Assembly (NCBI RefSeq): GCF_040536835.1
Contig: NZ_CP159578.1
Coordinates: 3,534,001-3,598,000 of the forward strand
DNA from: Salinicola endophyticus
Lineage (GTDB): Bacteria > Pseudomonadota > Gammaproteobacteria > Pseudomonadales > Halomonadaceae
Length of the DNA: 64,000 bases
Direction of reading: 5' to 3'
Below, in pieces: positions 8,772 to 17,728 of this stretch. Position 1 is the first letter of the stretch, and the number at the start of each line of letters is the position of its first letter. Below the pieces are notes generated by a model. The model did no database searches. It saw only the letters and a program-made list of their open reading frames with translations, and was not told the DNA's origin. Both the position numbers and the translations under genes were made by a program.

Positions 8772-9473
8772 GTGAGCCAATCGCTCTACAGCCTGTGGGA
8801 AGACGCCGCCACCGGCCCGGTCCGCCAGCGCCTCTACGCCACCCTGCGCCAGGCGATCATCCGCTTGACGCTGGCCCCCGGCCAGGCGCTGTCGGAGAAG
8901 GAGATCGCCGATACCTTCGCGGTCAGCCGCCAGCCGGTGCGCGAGGCGTTCATCCGCCTCTCCGAGGCGGGACTGGTCGAGGTGCGCCCCCAGCGCGGCA
9001 CCTTCGTGGTCAAGATCTCGCCGCGGGCGGTCTACAGCGCGCGCTTCGTGCGCGAAGCGATCGAGGTCGCGGTGGCCAAGTCGGCGGCGGAGTCGGGGCT
9101 TTCGCGACGCGGCCTGGACGAGCTCTACGAGCTGGTCGAGCGTCAGCGGCGCACCCTCGGCAGCGACGAATACGAGCGCTTCTATCTGCTCGACGAAGCC
9201 TTCCACCAGACGCTGTCGCGGGAGGCGGGCCACGCCTCGGCGTGGCGTTTCACCGAAGAGGTCAAGGCGCACTTCGACCGCGTGCGCTACATCAGCATGC
9301 CCGACGGCACGCCGCTGGAGACCCTGGTGGCCCAGCATGAGCGCATCGTCGGCGCCATCGCCGAGCGCGACCCGGCCGCCGCCGAGCGCGCGGTGCAGGC
9401 GCACCTGCGCGAGCTCCTGACCTCGCTGCCACGTCTTATCGAACGTCATCCCGAGCTGTTCGCCGAGTGCTGA
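8772..9473 (+). CDS. GntR-family regulator with FCD domain, probable regulator of the hexonate operon
   Basis: A 233-residue regulator. The N-terminal winged helix (about residues 15-80) contains [22 protein letters not shown], the classic GntR recognition region. The all-helical FCD domain follows, with the metal-binding pattern ([12 protein letters not shown]...[15 protein letters not shown]...VQAHLREL). Both possible starts (8715 and 8772) are GTG; I prefer 8772 because GAGGA lies about seven bases before it. Its position at the head of the manD-TRAP-uxuBA run and likeness to UxuR/ExuR-type regulators suggest that a sugar acid such as mannonate, fructuronate or gulonate is the effector. 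Confidence 0.88.
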   Translation: MSQSLYSLWEDAATGPVRQRLYATLRQAIIRLTLAPGQALSEKEIADTFAVSRQPVREAFIRLSEAGLVEVRPQRGTFVVKISPRAVYSARFVREAIEVAVAKSAAESGLSRRGLDELYELVERQRRTLGSDEYERFYLLDEAFHQTLSREAGHASAWRFTEEVKAHFDRVRYISMPDGTPLETLVAQHERIVGAIAERDPAAAERAVQAHLRELLTSLPRLIERHPELFAEC

Positions 9474-9501
9474 ACAGCCCGCCACCGCCGCCGGAGAGCG
9501 C

Positions 9502-10713
9502 ATGAAAATCATCGATGCCCGCGTCATCGTCACCTGCCCGGGACGCAACTTCGTCACCCTCAAGCTCATCACCGACTGCGGCATCCACGGCATCGGCGAC
9601 GCCACCTTGAACGGCCGCGAGATGGCCGTGGCCGCCTATCTGCAGGAGCACGTGGTACCGGCGCTGATCGGCCGCGACGCCAGCCGTATCGAGGACACCT
9701 GGCAGTACCTCTATCGCGGCGCCTACTGGCGTCGCGGCCCGGTCACCATGAGCGCGATCAGTGCAGTGGACATGGCGCTGTGGGACATCCAGGGCAAGGC
9801 CGCCGGCATGCCGCTCTACCAGCTTCTGGGCGGCAAGAGCCGCGAGCGGGTGATGACCTATGCCCACTGCACCGGCAAGGATATCGACAGCTGCCTCGCG
9901 GAGGTCGCCCGCCACGTCGAACTGGGCTACAAGGCCGTGCGCGTACAGGCCGGCGTGCCGGGCATCGAGACGATCTACGGCGTGGCCAAGCGCGACGGCG
10001 AGCGCTACGAGCCGGCGGATGCCGAACTGCCCGCCGAGCACGTCTGGAGCACGGAGAAGTACCTCAACCACGTGCCCAAGCTGTTCGCCGCCGTGCGCGA
10101 GCAGTTCGGCCACGAGCTGCACCTGCTCCACGACGTCCACCACCGGCTGACTCCGATCGAAGCGGCACGGCTGGGCAAGGCGGTAGAGCCCTACCACCTG
10201 TTCTGGCTGGAGGATTGCGTGCCCGCCGAGAACCAGGAGAGCCTGCGTCTGATCCGCGAGCACACCACCACGCCGCTGGCCATCGGTGAGGTGTTCAACT
10301 CGATCCACGACTGCCGCGAGATGATCCAGAACCAGTGGATCGACTATATCCGCACGCCGCTGACCCACGGTGGCGGCATCACCCACGTGCGCCGGATCGC
10401 CGACTTCGCCTCGCTCTATCACGTGCGCACCGGCTTCCACGGGCCGACGGATCTGTCGCCGGTGTGCCTCGGCGCGGCGGTTCACTTCGACACCTGGGTG
10501 CCCAACTTCGGCATTCAGGAGCACATGCCCCATGACCCGCTGACCGATAGCGTCTTCCCCCACGACTATCGCTTCGAGGCGGGGCACTTCGTGGTCGGCG
10601 AGTCGCCGGGCCACGGCGTCGACATCGACGAGGAAGCCGCCGCCCGCTATCCGTACAAACCCGCCAGCCTGCCGGTCAACCGGCTCGAGGACGGCACCCT
10701 GTGGCACTGGTGA
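9502..10713 (+). CDS. manD: D-mannonate dehydratase of the enolase superfamily (ManD/RspA)
   Basis: A 403-residue enolase-superfamily enzyme that dehydrates D-mannonate (and in some members D-gluconate) to 2-keto-3-deoxy-D-gluconate. The three Mg2+ ligands are visible: Asp211 in HDVHH, Glu237 in WLEDC and Glu263 in AIGEVF, each one residue from the numbering in characterised ManDs. His213 after Asp211 is the DxH acid/base residue. The protein ends with the typical WHW. ManDs are known in high- and low-activity forms and the sequence does not let me say which this is. It lies 28 bases after the regulator and shares the operon with UxuA, an unrelated enzyme for the same reaction. Confidence 0.93.
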   Translation: MKIIDARVIVTCPGRNFVTLKLITDCGIHGIGDATLNGREMAVAAYLQEHVVPALIGRDASRIEDTWQYLYRGAYWRRGPVTMSAISAVDMALWDIQGKAAGMPLYQLLGGKSRERVMTYAHCTGKDIDSCLAEVARHVELGYKAVRVQAGVPGIETIYGVAKRDGERYEPADAELPAEHVWSTEKYLNHVPKLFAAVREQFGHELHLLHDVHHRLTPIEAARLGKAVEPYHLFWLEDCVPAENQESLRLIREHTTTPLAIGEVFNSIHDCREMIQNQWIDYIRTPLTHGGGITHVRRIADFASLYHVRTGFHGPTDLSPVCLGAAVHFDTWVPNFGIQEHMPHDPLTDSVFPHDYRFEAGHFVVGESPGHGVDIDEEAAARYPYKPASLPVNRLEDGTLWHW

Positions 10714-10812
10714 TGCGATACGCGAGAGGCGCCGCGGTTGAAGCGCACGGTGCCATCCACGGCGCGTGGCGGATCACACCGGCGCAGCCCGCGCCAGTTT
10801 GAGGAGAGATCG

Positions 10813-11835
10813 ATGCAAGCCTTTCGTGTCAGCGCCCCGCACGCCTTCGCGGTCACCGAGCAGCCCGCTCCCGCCGCCGCCGCGGGCGAGGTGATCGTCG
10901 ACGTCGCCTACGCCGGCATCTGCGGCTCGGACATGCACATCATCCACGGTGACAACGCCTTCGTGCAGTTCCCACGGATCACCGGCCACGAGTTCGCCGG
11001 GGTGATCAGCGCGGTGGGCGCAGGTGTGGATGCCGCGCGTATCGGCGAACGGGTCTGCGTCGACCCGGTGGTCGCCTGCGGCAGCTGCTATCCCTGCCGC
11101 ATCGGCCGGCCCAACGTCTGCAGCGCCATGCAGGTGATCGGCGTGCATCGCAGCGGCGGCTTTGCCGAGCAGGTCAATGTCCCCGCCGCCAACGCCCACC
11201 GGGTTCCCGACGCGCTGGACCTCGATGCCGCGGCCCTGGTCGAGCCCTACTCCATCGCCGCCAACGTGCTCGCCCGCATGGAGCCGCAGCCGGGCGATCG
11301 CCTGCTGGTGATCGGCGCCGGGGTCATCGGACTGACCGTGCTGCAGATGGCCCGCGCCCTGGGCATCGAGGAGGTGATCGTCACCGATATTCTCGACGCC
11401 CGCCTGGCAAGCGCTCGTGAGCTCGGTGCCAGCCACGTGATCAACGGCCGCGAGAGCGACCTCGAGACCGCCGTGCGGGACGTGACCGCCGGCGAGGGCA
11501 TCCCGCTGATCGCCGATGCCGCCTGCATCCCGGCGATGCTGCCGGCCATGCTGCGCATGGCCTGCCCGGCCGGACGCATCGGCCTGCTCGGTTTCAGCCC
11601 GGCGCCGAGCGACCTGATCCAGCTGGAGGTGATCAAGAAGGAGCTGACGCTGGTCGGCTCGCGGCTCAACAACCGCCGGTTTCCGTCGGTGATCGCGCAG
11701 ATAGCCGCCGGGCGTCTCGATCCCAAGGCGCTGATCAGCCACCGCGTGGCGCTGGCGGAGATGCCGTCCGCGATCGACCTGCTCGACAACCACCCGGAAC
11801 GCGCGCGCAAGGTGCTGGTACGCATCGCACCCTGA
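10813..11835 (+). CDS. Zinc-binding alcohol dehydrogenase, probable L-gulonate 5-dehydrogenase (RspB/LgoD-like)
   Basis: A 340-residue medium-chain dehydrogenase. The catalytic zinc site is seen in GICGSDMH and the following GHEFAG; four structural-zinc cysteines lie in CGSCYPCRIGRPNVC; the NAD site is VIGAGVIGLTVLQ. The ATG at 10813 has GAGGAGAG ahead of it, so the longer open frame is not used. RspB-type enzymes next to manD, TRAP genes and uxuB act in a described L-gulonate route, oxidising L-gulonate to D-fructuronate. I infer the same substrate here from context; L-idonate or a related hexonate is the alternative. Confidence 0.78.
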   Translation: MQAFRVSAPHAFAVTEQPAPAAAAGEVIVDVAYAGICGSDMHIIHGDNAFVQFPRITGHEFAGVISAVGAGVDAARIGERVCVDPVVACGSCYPCRIGRPNVCSAMQVIGVHRSGGFAEQVNVPAANAHRVPDALDLDAAALVEPYSIAANVLARMEPQPGDRLLVIGAGVIGLTVLQMARALGIEEVIVTDILDARLASARELGASHVINGRESDLETAVRDVTAGEGIPLIADAACIPAMLPAMLRMACPAGRIGLLGFSPAPSDLIQLEVIKKELTLVGSRLNNRRFPSVIAQIAAGRLDPKALISHRVALAEMPSAIDLLDNHPERARKVLVRIAP

Positions 11836-11969
11836 CGCCCTGCCAGTCGGGTCGCGGCGTCACTCGCCGCGGCTCGTCGTCTCCGCGGCACCATCGTCTC
11901 CGTAGCCACAACGTCTCTGCGGCACAACAGCGACAACGCCGCGCTACCTCACCCAAGGAGTTTCACGCC

Positions 11970-12953
11970 ATGTTCTCCACCTCGACTCTCAAGCAGCTGC
12001 TCGCCGGCGTCGCCCTCGGCGCTACCCTCGTCGCCAGCCAGGCCACCTTCGCCGCCGACTACACGCTCAAGTTCGGCCACCTGGCCAACGCCGAGAACAT
12101 CTGGAACAAGGCCGCGCTCAAGTTCAAGGAACTGGTAGAGGCCAATTCCGATGGTCGGATCGAGGTTCAGGTCTTTCCCAACGAGCAGCTCGGCAACGAG
12201 ATGGATGTGATCAACAGCATCCAGCTCGGCACCGCTGACATGACCATCACCGGCGAGAGCCTGCAGAACTGGGCACCCAAGGCAGCGATGATGGCGGTGC
12301 CCTACCTGTTCAAGGACGCCGACCAGCTGCGCCGTGCCGTGGAAGGTGACGTCGGCAAGCAGATCGAGGCACAGATCACCGAACGCACCGGCCTGGTGCC
12401 GCTGGCCTGGTTCGAGCGCGGCCCGCGCGAGCTGACCTCCAACCGCCCGATCAAGACCCCTGACGATCTCGACGGCCTGCGCATTCGCGTACCCAACGTG
12501 CCGCTGTTCGTCGACACCTGGAAGGCACTCGGCGCGCGACCGACACCGATGGCATTCAGCGAGGTCTTCACCGCGCTGCAGCAGAACACCATCGAGGCCC
12601 AGGAGAACCCGCTCAGCCTGATCGAGAGCGCCAGCTTCAACGAGGTGCAGAAGTACGTCGACATGACCGACCACGTGCGCAGCTGGATCTACGTGGTGAT
12701 CGGCAAGCAGAAGCTCGAATCGATGCCCGCCGACCTGCAGCAGGTGGTGCGCGATGCCGCCAGCCAGATGCAGAGCTATGAAGAGACGCTGTTCGCCGCC
12801 GACCAGAAGCGGCTCGAACAGGCGCTCAAGGACAAGGGCATGACCTTCGTCGAGGTGGACCAGGCGGCCTTCGCCAAGAAGGCCAAGCCGGCAGTGCTCG
12901 ACGCCCTGAACGACGAGCAGCGCGCGCTCTATGAAGAGATCCAGGCGCTCTGA
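11970..12953 (+). CDS. dctP: TRAP transporter periplasmic receptor (DctP/SiaP type)
   Basis: A 327-residue periplasmic receptor. A signal peptide spans about residues 1-28 (basic start, hydrophobic core, AFA before the cut). The mature part begins DYTLKFGHLANAENIW. The conserved Arg of LRIRVPNVP near residue 170, which in this family forms the salt bridge to the ligand carboxylate, is present, as expected for an aldonate or uronate receptor. It is the first of three TRAP genes. A 144-base gap holding a strong stem-loop separates it from dctQ, which would allow more receptor than membrane subunits to be made. Confidence 0.92.
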   Translation: MFSTSTLKQLLAGVALGATLVASQATFAADYTLKFGHLANAENIWNKAALKFKELVEANSDGRIEVQVFPNEQLGNEMDVINSIQLGTADMTITGESLQNWAPKAAMMAVPYLFKDADQLRRAVEGDVGKQIEAQITERTGLVPLAWFERGPRELTSNRPIKTPDDLDGLRIRVPNVPLFVDTWKALGARPTPMAFSEVFTALQQNTIEAQENPLSLIESASFNEVQKYVDMTDHVRSWIYVVIGKQKLESMPADLQQVVRDAASQMQSYEETLFAADQKRLEQALKDKGMTFVEVDQAAFAKKAKPAVLDALNDEQRALYEEIQAL

Positions 12954-13023
12954 ACTAGGCACTGCCTGAAAAGTACTGCGCTCGTCGACTTTTCAGACAG
13001 CACCTAGGCGTTCTGAACCAGGC
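12942..13023. repeat. Short palindromic repeat element between dctP and dctQ (copy 1)
   Basis: The core (12955-13007) begins and ends with CTAG. Arms 12955-12974 and 12988-13007 pair over 20 bases with three mismatches around a 13-base loop. Outside it, two 19-base near-identical direct repeats (12942-12960 and 13005-13023, 16 of 19 matching) start at the dctP stop. The minus strand reads GAAAAGTC-GA-CGAGCGCAG, the same core as a second copy at 60753-60810. It may be a tiny miniature inverted-repeat element, and it probably shields the 3' end of dctP mRNA. Confidence 0.55.
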
Positions 13024-13097
13024 GGCGCCTCGCCGGTGACGGCCAGCACCACCGGCAGGCGTCCGAGCGTGCCCCTTCTTCTCATGCGGAGACTCCC

Positions 13098-13682
13098 ATG
13101 ACGCACCCCAACCCGGAACACCCTTCGGTCGACATCCAGGAGGGCCTCGAGGTGCTCAACCGTGTGCCTCGCCTGGGCGGGCCACTGGGCAAGTTCGCGG
13201 CGCTGCTCGACCGCGTGCTGCTGACACTGGCGGTGATCGCACTGGTCGGCCTGTCGCTGACCGTGCTGCTGCAGGTGGCCTCGCGCCTGTTCCTGCCGAT
13301 CACCCTGGCCTGGACCGAGGAGCTCACCCGCTACCTCTTCATCTACATGGTCTCGCTCGGCGCCGGGGTGGTGCTGCATCGCCACCGTAACGTCAACGTC
13401 GAGCTGTTCCACGGGCGCCTCTCGCCACGCGGGCGCGCCCTCTATCTCAGCGTGATCTCACTGATCACCCTCGGCTTCGTGGTCATGGTGCTGCCGGGCG
13501 CCTGGCAGTTCGCCCAGATCGGCGCCTTCCAGACTTCGCCCACGCTGCGCATCCCGATGATCTACATCTTCTTCTCTTCGGTGCTGCTGTTCGTCTCGCT
13601 CGCGTTCTACGCCGCGATCTGCACCCTCGAGGGAGTCATGGCCCTGATCCGCCCGGTTCCCGACGCCCGGAGTGAGCGCTAA
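13098..13682 (+). CDS. dctQ: TRAP transporter small membrane subunit (DctQ)
   Basis: A 194-residue protein with four hydrophobic segments (about residues 38-60, 75-92, 113-135 and 152-175) and the central TEELTRYLFIYMVSLGAG motif of DctQ proteins. It carries a 35-residue soluble N-terminal tail, longer than usual, which may interact with the receptor or large subunit. Its stop codon overlaps the dctM start by one base (TAATG), so the two are translationally coupled. Confidence 0.92.
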   Translation: MTHPNPEHPSVDIQEGLEVLNRVPRLGGPLGKFAALLDRVLLTLAVIALVGLSLTVLLQVASRLFLPITLAWTEELTRYLFIYMVSLGAGVVLHRHRNVNVELFHGRLSPRGRALYLSVISLITLGFVVMVLPGAWQFAQIGAFQTSPTLRIPMIYIFFSSVLLFVSLAFYAAICTLEGVMALIRPVPDARSER

Positions 13683-14965
13683 TGGATATCGCCGTTCTCT
13701 TCATCACCTTTCTGGCCCTGCTGCTGCTCGGCCTGCCGATCGCCTTCTGTCTGGGCGTCTCTTCGGTCGCCTATCTGCTGCTCGGCGGCATCTCGCTGAC
13801 CATCGTGCCCCAGCGTCTGTTCTCGGGGATCGACGCCTTCGTGCTGCTGTGTATTCCCGGCTTCGTCATGGCCGGCAACCTGATGAACGTGGGCAATATC
13901 ACCCAGCACATCGTGCGCTTCTCCAACGCCCTGGTCGGCCATGTCCGCGGCGGCCTGGGACTGGCCAACGTCGGTGGCTCGATGATCTTCAGCGGTATTT
14001 CCGGCACCGCGGTGGCCGATGCCGCCAGCATCGGCTCGGTGATGATTCCGGGGATGGCCAAGAGCGGCTACGACAAGCCGTTCGCCGCCGCGGTCACCGC
14101 CGCCTCCTCGACCATCGGCCCGATCATCCCGCCCAGCGTGCCGATGATCATCGTCGGCTCGCTCTCGGGCATTTCGGTCGGGCGCATGTTCCTGGCCGGC
14201 GCCGTACCCGGGCTGCTGCTCGGCGTGGCGATGATGATCACCGTCTACTGGCTGGCGGTGAAACGCGGCTATCCCAAGGAGCCGCGCGCCTCCTTCATCA
14301 CGCTGCTCAAGGAGGGGCGCAGCGCGTTCTGGGCGCTGCTGATGACCTTCATCATCCTCTACGGGATCATCGGCGGGCTGTTCACCCCGACCGAAGCGTC
14401 GATCGTCGCCAGTCTCTATGCGCTGCTGGTGGGCACCTTCGTCTACAAGGGCATCAACTGGCGCAACCTCGGCGGCATCCTGACGGATACCGTGATCACC
14501 TCGGCCTCGCTGATGCTGCTGGTGGGGTTGGCCAATCTGTTCGGCTGGATCCTCACCAGCCAGCAGATTCCGCAACTGATCGCCGGCGCGATCCTGGGCT
14601 TCAGCGACAACCCCGTCGTGGTGATCCTGATCCTCAACCTGATCCTGCTCTTCGTCGGCGCCTTCATGGAGACCATCGCCGCGCTGATCATCCTGTTCCC
14701 GGCGCTGCTCGGTGTCGCCACCGGGATCGGCATGGATCCGATCCACTTCGGCGTGATGGCAGTGCTCAACCTGATGATCGGGCTGACCACGCCGCCGGTG
14801 GGGGTCTGCCTGTTCGTGGTCTCGAGCATCGGCAAGCTGCCGATGCTGCGCGTGGCGCGGGCGATCGTGCCGTTTCTGATCTGCAATCTTCTGGTACTGC
14901 TGCTGGTCTCCTTCGTGCCAGCACTGTCGCTGTGGTTGCCCAACCTGCTGATGGGAGCCTCCTGA
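13682..14965 (+). CDS. dctM: TRAP transporter large membrane subunit (DctM)
   Basis: A 427-residue polytopic protein with about 11-12 hydrophobic segments spread evenly over its length. The ANVGGSMIFSGISGTAVADA stretch near residue 95-115 is the DctM/DedA-type signature for the transport core, and TTPPVGVCLFV near residue 365 is the second conserved loop. It moves the substrate together with Na+ and is the ion-coupling subunit. The next gene, uxuB, starts one base after its stop. Confidence 0.95.
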   Translation: MDIAVLFITFLALLLLGLPIAFCLGVSSVAYLLLGGISLTIVPQRLFSGIDAFVLLCIPGFVMAGNLMNVGNITQHIVRFSNALVGHVRGGLGLANVGGSMIFSGISGTAVADAASIGSVMIPGMAKSGYDKPFAAAVTAASSTIGPIIPPSVPMIIVGSLSGISVGRMFLAGAVPGLLLGVAMMITVYWLAVKRGYPKEPRASFITLLKEGRSAFWALLMTFIILYGIIGGLFTPTEASIVASLYALLVGTFVYKGINWRNLGGILTDTVITSASLMLLVGLANLFGWILTSQQIPQLIAGAILGFSDNPVVVILILNLILLFVGAFMETIAALIILFPALLGVATGIGMDPIHFGVMAVLNLMIGLTTPPVGVCLFVVSSIGKLPMLRVARAIVPFLICNLLVLLLVSFVPALSLWLPNLLMGAS

Positions 14966-14966
14966 G

Positions 14967-16460
14967 ATGTCATCCAGCGAGATCCATGTCGAACGTCATC
15001 CGGCCACGCGCGTGCCACGCCAGATCGGTATCGTCCATCTGGGCCTGGGCGCCTTCCACCGCGCCCACCAGGCGGTCTATCTGCAGCGGTATCTGGCGCG
15101 CAGCGGCGACGAAGCCTGGGGCGTCTGCAGTGCCAACATCCGCGCCAACCGCACCCTGGTCGAGCAGCTGCGCGCCAACGACCTGCGCTACCACGTGGCT
15201 GAATACCGCGACAGCGAGCACCTCGACCTGCGTGAGATCGGGGTCATGCGTGAGGCGCTCTACGCCGGCCCCGACGGGCCGGATCGCGAAGCGCTGCTGG
15301 CGCGGATGAGTGATCCCGCCGTGCGCATCGTTACGCTGACGGTCACCGAAAAGGGCTATTTTCTCAATCCGGCGAGCGGCGAGCTGCTCACCCGGGCCGA
15401 GCCGATCGCCCACGACATCGCCAATCCGACGACACCCCACACCGCACCCGGCCTGCTGGTGGCGGCGCTGACCCGGCGCCGCGCTGCCGGCACCCCGCCC
15501 TTCACGGTGCTCTGCTGCGACAACATGCCGGCCAACGGCCAGCGCACACGGCATGCGGTGGTGGCACTGGCGCGCCAACAGGACACCGCGCTGGCCGACT
15601 GGATCGAGGCCCAGGTCGCCTTCCCCTCGAGCATGGTCGATCGCATCGTACCGGCCATGGGCGCGGCCGATCGGGCACGCCTGGTCGCGCTGGGTGTCGA
15701 CGATCCGGCAGCGGTAGTCTGCGAGACCTTCAGCCAGTGGGTGGTCGAGGATGACTTCCCGCTGGGCCGGCCGGACTGGGAGGCCGAAGGCGTCGAGATG
15801 GTCGCCGATGTCACCCCCTTCGAGACCATGAAGCTGCGTCTGCTCAACGGCGCCCATTCGCTGCTCGCCTATCTGGGTGCGCTGGCCGGCATCGAGACGG
15901 TCGATGCCGCTGTCGCGAACCCGGTGCTCCGCGGGCTGCTGCGGCACTACTGGCAGCGCGAGGCGGCACCCACGCTCGAGCTGCCGGCGGGCAGCGATGT
16001 CGCGGCCTACACCGAGCGGCTACTGGTGCGCTTCGCCAACGACAGCCTGCATCATCGGCTACAGCAGATCGCCATGGATGGCTCGCAGAAGCTGCCCCAG
16101 CGCTGGCTGGCCGGCGCCGTCGACCGCCTGACGGCGAACGACGCTACGGATCTGCGCGCCACCGCGCTCGGCATCGCAGCCTGGATTCGCTACACCGCCG
16201 GCACCGACCTCCAAGGTCAGCCGCATGCGGTGGACGACCCGCTGGCGGAGACCTTCGCCGCGCTCCACCGTCGCCACGGCGACGACCCCGCGGCGCTGAT
16301 CGACGCCTTCCTCGCACTCGATGAGGTCTTCCCCGCGGCGCTGCGCGACGCTCGCCCCGTCACCCGGCAGCTCCTCGACGCGCTGATGCGGCTGGAACGC
16401 GACGGCGTGGCATCGGCCATTGCCGCCTCGATACACGACGCTTCTGATCAGGAGGCTTGA
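14967..16460 (+). CDS. uxuB: D-mannonate oxidoreductase / fructuronate reductase (mannitol dehydrogenase family)
   Basis: A 497-residue polyol dehydrogenase. The N-terminal NAD domain starts IGIVHLGLGAFHRAHQAVYL (about residues 18-37). The catalytic Lys/Asn/His region of the family is visible as MKLRLLNGAHSLLAYLG near residue 290. It interconverts D-fructuronate and D-mannonate with NADH. Here it would join the gulonate dehydrogenase step to the dehydratases. It is packed between dctM (one-base gap) and uxuA (two-base gap), so the four genes dctQ to uxuA form a strict operon. Confidence 0.92.
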   Translation: MSSSEIHVERHPATRVPRQIGIVHLGLGAFHRAHQAVYLQRYLARSGDEAWGVCSANIRANRTLVEQLRANDLRYHVAEYRDSEHLDLREIGVMREALYAGPDGPDREALLARMSDPAVRIVTLTVTEKGYFLNPASGELLTRAEPIAHDIANPTTPHTAPGLLVAALTRRRAAGTPPFTVLCCDNMPANGQRTRHAVVALARQQDTALADWIEAQVAFPSSMVDRIVPAMGAADRARLVALGVDDPAAVVCETFSQWVVEDDFPLGRPDWEAEGVEMVADVTPFETMKLRLLNGAHSLLAYLGALAGIETVDAAVANPVLRGLLRHYWQREAAPTLELPAGSDVAAYTERLLVRFANDSLHHRLQQIAMDGSQKLPQRWLAGAVDRLTANDATDLRATALGIAAWIRYTAGTDLQGQPHAVDDPLAETFAALHRRHGDDPAALIDAFLALDEVFPAALRDARPVTRQLLDALMRLERDGVASAIAASIHDASDQEA

Positions 16461-16462
16461 TC

Positions 16463-17638
16463 ATGCAACACACCTGGCGCTGGTTCGGCCCCAGTGACCC
16501 CATCGGCCTCGACGAGATTCGTCAGGCCGGGGCGACCGGCATCGTCACCGCTCTGCACGAAATCCCCATCGGTGAGACCTGGCCACGCGCGGCCATCCGT
16601 GAACGCCAGCAGCAGATCGAGGCGGCGGGGCTGAGCTGGTCGGTGGTCGAGAGCGTACCGGTCCACGAGGCGATCAAGCTGGGGCTGCCAGCAGCCGAAC
16701 ACTATCTCGACAACTATCGTCGAACGCTTGCCAACCTCGGCGCCTGCGGCATCGACACGGTCTGCTACAACTTCATGCCAGTGCTCGACTGGACCCGCAC
16801 CGATCTCGCCTGGCCGCTGCCCGAGGGCGGTACCGCGCTGCGTTTCGAACAGGCCGCCTTCGCCGCCTTCGACCTCTACCTGCTCGAACGCCCCGGCGCC
16901 GCGGCCGACTATACCGCCGCCGAGCGCGACGCCGCCCGCGCCCACGTCGAACGGCTCGACGACGATGCCCGCCAGCGGCTGATCGAGACCATCATCGCCG
17001 GGCTGCCGGGGAGCGATGCCCACTACGGCCTGGCCGAGCTGCGCCAGGCCCTGGCCGCCTACCGCGATGTCGATGCCGAGCGTCTGCGCGCCAATCTGGC
17101 CGCGTTCCTGCGCGCCGTGGTGCCCGCGGCAGAGGAAGCCGGGGTACGCCTGGCGATCCACCCCGACGACCCGCCGCGTCCGCTGCTGGGCCTACCCCGA
17201 GTGGTCTCCACCGCCGACGATGCCGCCTACGTGCTCGACAGCGTGCCCAGTCCGGCCAACGGCCTCACCTTCTGCACCGGTTCCTACGGCGTGCGCGCCG
17301 ACAACGATCTGGTGGCGATGGCCGAGCGCTTCGCCCCGCGTATCCATTTCGCGCACCTGCGCGCGACCCGCCGCGAGACGGACGGATCGAGCTTCCACGA
17401 AGCCGGCCATCTGACAGGGGACGTCGACATGGTCGGGGTGATCGCCGCGCTGGTGCGTGAAGAGCGAAGGCGCCAGCGTGACGGCGGTGCACGCCTGCCG
17501 CTGCGCCCCGATCACGGCCACCACCTGCTCGACGACCTCGAGCGCGACACCCGCCCCGGCTACCCCTTGATCGGCCGCCTCAAGGGGCTCGCCGAACTGC
17601 GCGGAGTGGAGGCAGCGGTACAGCACTGGATCCCGTAG
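16463..17638 (+). CDS. uxuA: Mannonate dehydratase UxuA
   Basis: A 391-residue enzyme starting MQHTWRWFGPSDPIGLDEIR, which is typical of UxuA. GGAGG lies seven bases before the ATG. UxuA is a TIM-barrel Mn2+/Fe2+ enzyme that turns D-mannonate into 2-keto-3-deoxy-D-gluconate. Conserved parts include TVCYNFMPVLDWTRTDL, IHPDDPPRPLLGLPRVVST and FCTGSYG, with His and Asp metal ligands. It is unrelated to the enolase-type ManD seven genes upstream that performs the same reaction. Its length agrees with the E. coli enzyme. Confidence 0.95.
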   Translation: MQHTWRWFGPSDPIGLDEIRQAGATGIVTALHEIPIGETWPRAAIRERQQQIEAAGLSWSVVESVPVHEAIKLGLPAAEHYLDNYRRTLANLGACGIDTVCYNFMPVLDWTRTDLAWPLPEGGTALRFEQAAFAAFDLYLLERPGAAADYTAAERDAARAHVERLDDDARQRLIETIIAGLPGSDAHYGLAELRQALAAYRDVDAERLRANLAAFLRAVVPAAEEAGVRLAIHPDDPPRPLLGLPRVVSTADDAAYVLDSVPSPANGLTFCTGSYGVRADNDLVAMAERFAPRIHFAHLRATRRETDGSSFHEAGHLTGDVDMVGVIAALVREERRRQRDGGARLPLRPDHGHHLLDDLERDTRPGYPLIGRLKGLAELRGVEAAVQHWIP

Positions 17639-17728
17639 CGGCTGCCTCTGCATCAGACCGAGGCGAGCGCTACCCAACCTGCGGCCGACGCCGACAGCGC
17701 CCGACCGCCAGACCCTGGAGTCATCGAG

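Noticed and set aside
12955..13007. Terminator ending the operon after dctP
   Set aside because: There is no T run, and dctQ, dctM, uxuB and uxuA continue in the same orientation with coupled starts; read more easily as a repeat/mRNA stabiliser.
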